Assembly: GCA_902781315.1 (NCBI GenBank)
Contig: CACZIT010000007.1
Span: 40,942-104,941 of the forward strand
DNA from: an uncultured Prevotellaceae bacterium
Lineage (GTDB): Bacteria > Bacteroidota > Bacteroidia > Bacteroidales > Bacteroidaceae
Length of the DNA stretch: 64,000 bases
Direction of reading: 5' to 3'
Shown: piece by piece, positions 25,554 through 32,242 of the stretch
Layout: each line of letters starts with the position of its first letter
Numbering within the stretch: the first letter of the stretch is position 1
The notes under the pieces: model-generated
Seen by the model: only the letters and a program-made list of their open reading frames with translations
Database searches by the model: none
What the model was told of the DNA's origin: nothing
Made by a program: the position numbers and the translations under genes

Positions 25554-26411
25554 ATGACGAAAAAACAGACTAAGAGCCGAAAGACTTCCGCCTCACACAG
25601 GCGGAAGTCTTCTCATCACTCCCCGGGCCATCTGGCCTTCCTCAACCGCTATCCGCGATGGGCATGGTGGCTGGGCGGCATCGGTGTGGTGGCGCTCTAC
25701 GTCTGGTTTTTCTATTATTTTTTCGTGGGACCTACGGGATTCCGCTGGCGGGCCCTCTATGGCGACGCACGCTATCCCGACGGCTACGAGATTCACGGCA
25801 TCGACATCTCCCACTACCAGGGGGAAATAGAGTGGGACAAGTTGCGCCACGCCATGATAGAAGGCTGTCCGCTGCGCTTCGTCATCATCAAGTCTACAGA
25901 AGGCTCTTCCCTACTCGACGAAAACTTCAACAGCTATTTCTACGAGGCTCGCGAGCACGGCTTCGTGCGTGGGGCCTACCACTTCTGGAGCAACCACTCG
26001 TCGGCACGCGACCAAGCCTATCACTTCCTGAAGCAGGTCCACCTGGAGGAAGGCGACCTGCCCCCCGTGCTCGACATCGAGCACAAGCCCAAGGAGCGCT
26101 CCGTGGAAGACTTCCAGCGCGACGTCCTCACATGGCTTCACATCGTGGAAGACCGCTACCACGTGAAGCCCATCATCTATACCTATTATAAATTTAAGGA
26201 GGCCTACCTCAGCGCACCCGTGTTCGACGACTATCCCTACTGGATAGCCCACTACTACGTCGACAAGGTGGAATACAAAGGACAATGGAAATTCTGGCAG
26301 CACACCGACGTAGGACGACTGCCAGGCATCAAGGGCTACGTAGACTTCAACATCTACAACGGCTCCTACTACGACCTGAAGAAACTAACCATCGGACCGC
26401 TCGATGAGTAG
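25554..26411 (+). CDS. Membrane-anchored GH25 muramidase (lysozyme family)
   Basis: A 285-residue protein with a very basic N-terminus (1-35), one transmembrane helix at about 37-57 (WAWWLGGIGVVALYVWFFYY) and an external glycoside hydrolase 25 domain from about 78 (IHGIDISHYQG). The catalytic acidic pair is in PPVLDIEHKP, with D near 84 also expected to take part. It should cut the MurNAc-GlcNAc bond of peptidoglycan in the periplasm. The basic tail is encoded by a 13-bp perfect inverted repeat, and no later ATG lies before the helix. It follows pfp closely and precedes rprX with a separate promoter. Confidence 0.9.
   Translation: MTKKQTKSRKTSASHRRKSSHHSPGHLAFLNRYPRWAWWLGGIGVVALYVWFFYYFFVGPTGFRWRALYGDARYPDGYEIHGIDISHYQGEIEWDKLRHAMIEGCPLRFVIIKSTEGSSLLDENFNSYFYEAREHGFVRGAYHFWSNHSSARDQAYHFLKQVHLEEGDLPPVLDIEHKPKERSVEDFQRDVLTWLHIVEDRYHVKPIIYTYYKFKEAYLSAPVFDDYPYWIAHYYVDKVEYKGQWKFWQHTDVGRLPGIKGYVDFNIYNGSYYDLKKLTIGPLDE
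25581..25611 (+). terminator. Strong hairpin between pfp and GH25, inside the GH25 coding start
   Basis: AAGACTTCCGCCT (25581-25593), loop CACAC, AGGCGGAAGTCTT (25599-25611): a perfect 13-bp stem. The bases after it are CTCATCACT, not a T-tract, so it may be an attenuator or RNA-stability hairpin rather than a full terminator. Confidence 0.5.
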
Positions 26412-26471
26412 TTGCTTATTTTTAATCAAAACACTTTCTTTTAGTTAATTCTTGCAAAATGTGGCAAATTT

Positions 26472-26491
26472 GTTAACATTCAAGCGTTAAC
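26472..26491 (+). promoter_or_regulatory. Paired GTTAAC sites upstream of rprX
   Basis: The palindrome GTTAAC occurs at 26472-26477 and 26486-26491, 14 bases apart, immediately upstream of the -7 element. The position suits a regulator site, possibly autoregulation by the response regulator; this is inferred only. Confidence 0.3.
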
Positions 26492-26507
26492 GATTTAGTT
26501 ATTTCCC

Positions 26508-26515
26508 TATCTTTG
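26508..26515 (+). promoter_or_regulatory. -7 promoter element (TATCTTTG) for rprX, giving a leaderless or near-leaderless mRNA
   Basis: TAnnTTTG ends only 5 bases before the ATG at 26521, so the transcript should start at or next to the start codon. Confidence 0.55.
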
Positions 26516-26520
26516 CAGGC

Positions 26521-28089
26521 ATGAAGAAAAGAACCATTCTGACTATAGCGACCATCATGGGGGCATCGTTCCTCGCCTTGCTCTTCCTCCAGCTGCAGTA
26601 CATCCGCGAGATGGCTGAGATGAAGAAGGAGCAGTTCGACGAGTCAGTCTATCGCGCCCTCTATCAGGCCAGCCGCAATCTGGAGCTGAACGAGACGCGC
26701 AGCTATCTGGAAAAAGACATCAACGAGACCGAACGGCGCGCCTACAGCGTCGACTCCGTAGGCTCGCGCTCAGGACAGCCCGACGGCACCTTCCAGCAGA
26801 GCCACCAGTACTCCGTCGTGGGAAAGGACGGCACCATCTATTCCTCCTTCATGCTGAAAACCATCGAGACCAAGCCCTCGCAGATGCCAAAGGGCATGAT
26901 CCTGCGCAAGGACAAGAGCGCCATCTCGGAAGCCAACAAGTCGATGCAGGAGGTCATGAAGAGCCGATACATCTATCAGAAGGCCCTGCTCGACGAAGTG
27001 GTCTACTCCATCCTCTACTCGGCCAGCGACAAGCCCCTCAAGGAGCGCATCAACTTCAAGATGCTCGACCGCGACCTCAACGCCGAACTCCTCAACAACG
27101 GCATCAACATCCCCTACCACTTCACCGTTTCCACGCAGGACGGACGCGAGGTCTACCGATGCCCCGACTACTCGGAGGAAGGCGAGGAGAACACCTACTC
27201 GCAGGAACTCTTCCGCTACGACCCGCTCTCGAAGAAAGGCGTCGTGAAGATACACTTCCCCGACATCAACTCCTACATATTCTCCTCCGTACGCTTCATG
27301 ATACCCAGCATCATCTTCACCGTTGTGCTGCTCATCACCTTCGTCATCACGCTCATTCTCATCTTCCGACAGAAGCGCTATTCTGAGATAAAGAACGACT
27401 TCATCAACAACATGACCCACGAGCTGAAGACGCCCATCGCCAGCATCTCGCTCGCTGCTCAGATGATGAACGACGACTCGGTCACGAAGAGCGAACAGAT
27501 GACGCGCCACCTCGGAGGCATCATCAACGACGAGTCGAAACGACTCCGGTTCCTCGTCGAGAAAGTGCTGCAGATGTCCATGTTCGACCGCAACTCTACC
27601 ACGCTGAAGAAGAAGGAACTCGACCTCAACGAAATGGTGGAGAACGTCGCCAACACCTTCTCCCTGCGCGTGGAGCATACGGGCGGAAAAATCTACACCC
27701 AGATAGAAGCCATCGACTCCGCCATCTACGTCGACGAAGTGCACTTCCAGAACGTCATCAACAACCTGCTCGACAACGCCGTCAAGTATCGCAAGCAAGA
27801 CAAGCCGCTCGACATCTACATCAACACCTGGAACGACGACGAATGGCTCTACTGCTCCATACGCGACACCGGCATAGGTATCAAGAAGGAAAGCCTGAAG
27901 AAGATATTCGACAAGTTCTACCGCGTTCACACCGGCAACGTGCACGACGTCAAGGGATTCGGACTCGGACTGGCCTACGTCAAAAACATCGTCGAGCTCC
28001 ACAACGGCGAGATAAAAGTGGACAGCGACTACGGACGCGGCACCACCTTCACCATCAAGCTCCCCATCCTGCGCGACGAAGAAGAGTAA
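26521..28089 (+). CDS. rprX: Sensor histidine kinase, RprX type
   Basis: A 522-residue membrane kinase. TM1 is about 7-27, a large extracytoplasmic sensor spans about 28-258, and TM2 about 259-281. The phosphoacceptor is H300 in NNMTHELKTPIASISLAAQ. The N box NNLLDNAVKYRK and G boxes DTGIGIKK and GFGLGLAYVKNIV follow. It is paired with the OmpR-type regulator downstream (118-base gap) and matches the Bacteroides RprX/RprY arrangement, for which the signal is not well defined. The gap holds a C/G-rich palindrome of a dispersed family. The symbol rests on resemblance, not on a search. Confidence 0.88.
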   Translation: MKKRTILTIATIMGASFLALLFLQLQYIREMAEMKKEQFDESVYRALYQASRNLELNETRSYLEKDINETERRAYSVDSVGSRSGQPDGTFQQSHQYSVVGKDGTIYSSFMLKTIETKPSQMPKGMILRKDKSAISEANKSMQEVMKSRYIYQKALLDEVVYSILYSASDKPLKERINFKMLDRDLNAELLNNGINIPYHFTVSTQDGREVYRCPDYSEEGEENTYSQELFRYDPLSKKGVVKIHFPDINSYIFSSVRFMIPSIIFTVVLLITFVITLILIFRQKRYSEIKNDFINNMTHELKTPIASISLAAQMMNDDSVTKSEQMTRHLGGIINDESKRLRFLVEKVLQMSMFDRNSTTLKKKELDLNEMVENVANTFSLRVEHTGGKIYTQIEAIDSAIYVDEVHFQNVINNLLDNAVKYRKQDKPLDIYINTWNDDEWLYCSIRDTGIGIKKESLKKIFDKFYRVHTGNVHDVKGFGLGLAYVKNIVELHNGEIKVDSDYGRGTTFTIKLPILRDEEE

Positions 28090-28165
28090 GGAAACAAGAA
28101 ACTCGAAACAAGAAACTCATAAATAACAAACCCGCCTGCCAACAAACTCCCCACTAACCGGCAGG

Positions 28166-28200
28166 CCATCCCCTCCGCCAGAGGGGTTGGGGGAGGTCCC
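28166..28200. repeat. Copy of the C/G-rich dispersed palindrome between rprX and rprY
   Basis: CCCCTC-CGCCA-GAGGGG followed by TTGGGGGAGGT. It shares the stem and TTGGGGG tail with the copies at 59994-60029 and 63121-63233. Confidence 0.65.
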
Positions 28201-28206
28201 AACACT

Positions 28207-28905
28207 ATGGACGAGAAACTGAAGATTTTATTGTGCGAAGACGACGAGAACCTCGGCATGCTGCTCCGCGAGTATCTGCAGGCCAAGGGCTACACCACCG
28301 AACTCTGCGCCGACGGCGAGGCTGGCTTCAAGGCCTTCATGAAGAGCAAGTACGACATCTGCGTCCTCGACGTGATGATGCCTAAGAAAGACGGCTTCAC
28401 GCTGGCTCAGGAAATCCGTCAGGCCAACGCCGAGATGCCCATCATCTTCCTCACAGCCAAGACACAGAAGGAAGACATCGTGGAAGGCTTCAAGATTGGT
28501 GCCGACGACTACATCACCAAACCCTTCTCCATGGAGGAGCTCGTCTTCCGTATTGAGGCCATCCTGCGCCGCGTGCGTGGAAAGAAGACCAAGGAGTCCA
28601 CACTCTACCACATTGGCCAGTTCACCTTCGACACACAGAAGCAACTGCTCTCCATCGGCGAAAAGCAGACCAAGCTCACCACCAAGGAGAACGAACTGCT
28701 CGCCCTGCTCTGCTCGCATGCCAACGAAATCCTGCAGCGCGACTTCGCCCTGAAGACCATCTGGATTGACGACAACTACTTCAACGCACGCTCCATGGAT
28801 GTCTACATCACCAAGCTGCGCAAGCACCTGAAGGACGATCCGCAAATCGAAATCATCAACATCCACGGCAAGGGCTACAAGCTCATCACCCCCGAGGAAG
28901 AGTAG
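28207..28905 (+). CDS. rprY: OmpR/PhoB-type response regulator, RprY type
   Basis: A 232-residue DNA-binding regulator. The receiver domain covers 1-120 with the acidic pocket CEDDE (10-14), the phosphorylation site D55 in CVLDVMMPKKDGF, FLTAK and the conserved lysine in ITKPFSMEEL. The C-terminal winged helix (about 135-230) includes LTTKENELLALLCSHANEIL and YITKLRKHLKDDPQIEI. It is activated by the kinase encoded just upstream. Two terminator-like hairpins lie downstream (28966 and 29059). Confidence 0.9.
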   Translation: MDEKLKILLCEDDENLGMLLREYLQAKGYTTELCADGEAGFKAFMKSKYDICVLDVMMPKKDGFTLAQEIRQANAEMPIIFLTAKTQKEDIVEGFKIGADDYITKPFSMEELVFRIEAILRRVRGKKTKESTLYHIGQFTFDTQKQLLSIGEKQTKLTTKENELLALLCSHANEILQRDFALKTIWIDDNYFNARSMDVYITKLRKHLKDDPQIEIINIHGKGYKLITPEEE

Positions 28906-28965
28906 TTTTTGCCCACGCAAGGCGCGACATCTTCTTTGTCGTGTTCTTCCGTCAGTTACGAGAAT

Positions 28966-29001
28966 CCCCAGGCCAGCTGACCTGGGGCTTTATATTTATT
29001 T
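28966..29001 (+). terminator. Intrinsic terminator after rprY
   Basis: CCCCAGG (28966-28972), loop CCAGCTGA, CCTGGGG (28981-28987), followed by the T-rich CTTTATATTTATTT. Confidence 0.7.
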
Positions 29002-29058
29002 GACCTCTCCGAGGTCGCACCTGGGAGTTCTTTTATGCTTCTCACATCCCAAACGCAA

Positions 29059-29099
29059 GAAAGGTGTCGACATAAGAAGTCGGCACCTTTCTCTTTTTT
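29059..29099 (+). terminator. Second strong terminator-like hairpin after rprY
   Basis: GAAAGGTGTCGAC (29059-29071), loop ATAAGAA, GTCGGCACCTTTC (29079-29091), then TCTTTTTT. A small triloop hairpin GACCTC-TCC-GAGGTC (29002-29016) lies between the two terminators. Confidence 0.75.
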
Positions 29100-29128
29100 A
29101 TTGAACCCCATGCACCGTCCGCAACCGT

Positions 29129-29282
29129 TTACCAGATTCATTACCACCATCTGGTAATCCATGTACCACGGCCTTGTAATAGTTGTACCAGGCCCTGGTA
29201 AACCATGTACCAGGCCGCGGTAAACCATGTACCAGGCCGCGGTACACACATTACCACGCCCTGGTACATCCCAAAAATCTTA
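29129..29282. repeat. Tandem 22-base imperfect-palindrome array between rprY and hutI
   Basis: Six units start at 29141, 29163, 29185, 29207, 29229 and 29251, exactly 22 bases apart. Each has the form (G/T)TACCA...TGGTA or GCGGTA with a changing centre (for example TACCAGGCCCTGGTA, TACCAGGCCGCGGTA) and a spacer like AACCATG. A partial unit lies at 29129. The hutI stop codon sits in a similar palindrome, TTACCGGTA, at 29280-29288. Confidence 0.9.
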
Positions 29283-30656
29283 CCGGTACTCGATGCCCTG
29301 GAGGAAGACGCGGCGCACGAGGGGCGTCGTGTAGGCGTAGGGCAGGAAGTCGATGCCCGGCATTGGGTCGGTGATGAAGAAGTTGGCCACAGCTCCTCGG
29401 CAGATGGAGCCATAGGAGCCGGCAAGCCCCATAGCGGCAGCGCTGTTGACGGTGGCGGCATTCAGCGCTTCGGCTGGCTGCAGATGCATCTTGATGCAGG
29501 CCAGCGAGACGATGAACTTCATGTCGCCCGAAGGCGTGGAACCGGGATTGTAGTCGCTGGCCAACGCCAGGGGCAATCCGCTGTCGATTATCTTGCGGGC
29601 AGGCGCGAAGGGCATCGAAAGGAAGAACGACGTACCCGGCAGCGCTGTGGGGATGGGGCCAGAAACCTCACCTACAGCCCCCAATGGGGCTTCCATAGCC
29701 TTTGCGGCATTTGTGTCACCCTCGGGGGACGAAAGGGGGGCTTTCTCCGGGGACGAAAGGGGGGCTTTCTCCGGGGACGAAAGGGAAGCCTGATGGGCTT
29801 CCTTCAGCAACTGTATGTCGCGGTCGGTCATGCTCTCGAGGTGGTCAACGGAGAGGGCGCCACACTTCACGGCAACCTCTACGCCGCCGGAGTCGGCCAG
29901 CTCCTGCCCGTGAATCTTGCCGCGCAGGCCGTACTTGGCTGCCACCTCCAGCATGCGCTGGGTTTCGTCGGGAGTGAAGAAGCCGCGGTCGCAGAACACG
30001 TCGACGTAGAAAGCCAGCTTCTCCTCGCCCACGGCAGGTATCATCTCGTTGCACACCATATCGACGTAGTCGCTCTGGCGCCCGGCATAGGAACGCGCTA
30101 CGGCGTGGGCGGCCAGGAGCGTGGGGATGACCTTGATAGGCGTGGTCTGCTTGATGCGGCGAATGACGCGCAGCATCTTCAGTTCGTCCTTGGTGTTGAG
30201 TCCGTAGCCGCTCTTGATTTCGACGGCACCCGTTCCCTTGAGGATGATTTCGCGGATGCGGCGCAGGGCCTGCTCGTAGAGCTCGTCTTCGCTGGCCTCG
30301 TGCAGCCGGTCGGCAGAGTTGAGGATGCCCCCACCCCGCCGGGCTATCTCTTCGTAGGAGAGTCCGCGTATCTTGTCGGCAAACTCGCCCTCGCGGCTGC
30401 CTGCATAGACGATGTGGGTGTGGCTGTCGCAGAACGAGGGGAAGACGGCTCCTCCCTGAGCGTCGATGACCATCTGCATCTCGGCAGGAATGGGATAGTC
30501 GGGCATGGAGCCATAATCGCTGATGTGGCCGTCTTCGACGACGAGCCATGCGTCGCGCAGCACGTTGTACTGGGCCATCTGCTCGCCTCGAAGGAGGTTG
30601 CAGGGCGTTTCGCGCACACCAGCCAGAAGTCCGATATTCTTAATGAGTGTTTGCAT
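29280..30656 (-). CDS. hutI: Imidazolonepropionase, with a 49-residue repeat-derived insertion
   Basis: Hydrolyses 4-imidazolone-5-propanoate to N-formimino-glutamate, the third step of histidine breakdown. It is an amidohydrolase-fold enzyme with metal ligands H79 and H81 in CDSHTHIVYAG and further sites in KSGYGL, HAVAR and KIHGQE. SDYNPGSTPSG is near the C-terminus. At 458 aa it exceeds the usual near-410. The excess is residues 287-335 (APLSSPEKAPLSSPEGD and following), placed before the conserved PTALPGTSFFL and coded by tandem 24-base repeats (29723-29790). It lies 40 bases after hutH. The stop is at the edge of a 22-base palindrome array. Confidence 0.93.
   Translation of the reverse strand: MQTLIKNIGLLAGVRETPCNLLRGEQMAQYNVLRDAWLVVEDGHISDYGSMPDYPIPAEMQMVIDAQGGAVFPSFCDSHTHIVYAGSREGEFADKIRGLSYEEIARRGGGILNSADRLHEASEDELYEQALRRIREIILKGTGAVEIKSGYGLNTKDELKMLRVIRRIKQTTPIKVIPTLLAAHAVARSYAGRQSDYVDMVCNEMIPAVGEEKLAFYVDVFCDRGFFTPDETQRMLEVAAKYGLRGKIHGQELADSGGVEVAVKCGALSVDHLESMTDRDIQLLKEAHQASLSSPEKAPLSSPEKAPLSSPEGDTNAAKAMEAPLGAVGEVSGPIPTALPGTSFFLSMPFAPARKIIDSGLPLALASDYNPGSTPSGDMKFIVSLACIKMHLQPAEALNAATVNSAAAMGLAGSYGSICRGAVANFFITDPMPGIDFLPYAYTTPLVRRVFLQGIEYR
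29652..29798. repeat. In-frame repeat insertion in hutI
   Basis: About 147 bases coding for the extra segment. It includes 2.6 copies of a 24-base unit (29723-29746, 29747-29770, 29771 onward) containing GGGGACGAAAGGGGGGCTTT, and next to it the hairpin AGCCCC-CAAT-GGGGCT. The G/C-run composition differs from the rest of hutI. Confidence 0.75.
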
Positions 30657-30665
30657 TTTTGAAGA

Positions 30666-30700
30666 GGTAATAGGTAATAGGTTAAAGGTTATAGGTTAAA
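30666..30700. repeat. Five tandem heptamers across the hutH stop codon
   Basis: GGTAATA, GGTAATA, GGTTAAA, GGTTATA, GGTTAAA in register from 30666 to 30700. On the coding (minus) strand these read TTTAACC and so on; the hutH TAA (30698-30696) is inside the first heptamer. Confidence 0.85.
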
Positions 30701-32183
30701 GACGGAAGGTGCGCAGGAAGTTGATGGCGCGGTCGATGAGCGGATACATCACGACGTCGTCGCTGATGAAGGGCACCTGCTCGCGGAAGGCATCGCGGAT
30801 GCGCATGATGGCGGGCGACGACTTCTTGGGCAGGCGGAAGTCGAGTGCCTGGGCGGCATTGAAGAGTTCGATGGCCAGCACGCGCTCGGTGTTGAGGATG
30901 ACCTTCTGGAGCTTGATGGCGGCATTGGCACCCATCGAGACAAGGTCTTCCTGATCCTGGCAAGAGGGGATGCTGTCAACCGACGACGGCATAGCGAGGC
31001 TCTTGTTGAGCGACACGCAGGAGGCGGCCGTGTACTGGGTAATCATGAAGCCGCTGTTGAGTCCCGGATTAGCCACGAGGAAATCGGGCAGTCCGCGCAG
31101 GCCCGACACGAGGCGATAGATGCGTCGTTCGGAGATGTTGGCCAGTTCGCTCATGGCGATGGAGAGGAAGTCGATGGGCAGGGCAATAGGTTCGCCGTGG
31201 AAGTTGCCTGCCGAAATGATGAGGTCGTCGTCGGGGCAGACGGTGGGGTTATCGGTGGCCGAATTGATTTCGATGTCGATGACCGACTTCACGTAGCGCA
31301 TGGTGTCCTTGACGGCTCCGTGCACCTGAGGCACGCAACGGAAGGAATAAGGATCCTGCACGTGCACCTTCTCGCCCTTGATGAGCTCGCTGCCGTCGAG
31401 CAACTCGCGGAAGCGGCGGGCGGTCTCGATTTGTCCGAGGTGGGGACGCACGGCATGCACGGCATGCGTGAACGGCTCTATGCGGCCGTCGAAGGCGTCG
31501 AGCGACATAGCGGCGATGGCGTCGGCCCAATCAGAGAGGCGCTGGGCCTCGATGAGCGACCAGACGGCAAAGGCACTCATGTTCTGCGTGCCGTTGAGCA
31601 GGGCCAGTCCTTCCTTGGAGGCCATGCTGATGGGCTGCCAGCCCATGCGGCGCAACATCTCGGCTCCCGACACCACTTCGCCCTGCATGAGCACTTCGCC
31701 CTCGCCCACCAGCGGCAGGCAGAGATGGGCCAGCGGCACGAGGTCGCCCGAGGCACCCAGCGAGCCCTGACGATAGACGACTGGCGTGATGTCGCAGTTG
31801 AAGAAGTCGATGAGCCGTTCTACGGTGTCGAGCTTGCAGCCCGAATAGCCGTAGGAGAGCGACTGAATCTTGAGCAGCAGCATGATGCGCACGATGTCTT
31901 TCTGCACACGCTCGCCCACTCCGCAGGCGTGGCTCTTCATGAGGTTCACCTGCAACTGGGAGAGTTCGTCCTTGCCGATGGAGACCTTGCAGAGCGAGCC
32001 GAAGCCTGTCGTGACACCGTAGACGGGTTCCTTCTGGCGGGCAATCTTCTCGTCGAGGTATTGGCGGCAACGCACGATGCGCTGACGGGCATCGTCGCTG
32101 AGTGCCAGTTTGTAGTCGTTTTTGATTATTTCGCCGATGCGCTCAATCGTGAGGTGCTCGGCGCTGATATGGTGGATATTCAT
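30696..32183 (-). CDS. hutH: Histidine ammonia-lyase
   Basis: Removes ammonia from L-histidine to give urocanate, the first step of the pathway. At 495 aa it is of usual length. The self-formed MIO cofactor comes from A144-S145-G146 in GSLGASGDLVPLAH. YGVTTGFGS near 55 and the YTAASCVSLNKSLAMPSSVDS and CQDQEDLVSMG regions complete the active site. It is in the order hutU-hutH-hutI with short gaps. The last codons and stop overlap a five-copy heptamer repeat. Confidence 0.97.
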   Translation of the reverse strand: MNIHHISAEHLTIERIGEIIKNDYKLALSDDARQRIVRCRQYLDEKIARQKEPVYGVTTGFGSLCKVSIGKDELSQLQVNLMKSHACGVGERVQKDIVRIMLLLKIQSLSYGYSGCKLDTVERLIDFFNCDITPVVYRQGSLGASGDLVPLAHLCLPLVGEGEVLMQGEVVSGAEMLRRMGWQPISMASKEGLALLNGTQNMSAFAVWSLIEAQRLSDWADAIAAMSLDAFDGRIEPFTHAVHAVRPHLGQIETARRFRELLDGSELIKGEKVHVQDPYSFRCVPQVHGAVKDTMRYVKSVIDIEINSATDNPTVCPDDDLIISAGNFHGEPIALPIDFLSIAMSELANISERRIYRLVSGLRGLPDFLVANPGLNSGFMITQYTAASCVSLNKSLAMPSSVDSIPSCQDQEDLVSMGANAAIKLQKVILNTERVLAIELFNAAQALDFRLPKKSSPAIMRIRDAFREQVPFISDDVVMYPLIDRAINFLRTFRL

Positions 32184-32242
32184 GGATTCTTTTCGTTGGT
32201 GTGTATTATATTAATAATAATGGTGTGATGAAAGCTGATATT

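Noticed and set aside
29129-29282. CRISPR array with 22-base units
   Set aside because: There are no unique spacers of CRISPR size; the repeats are contiguous imperfect palindromes.
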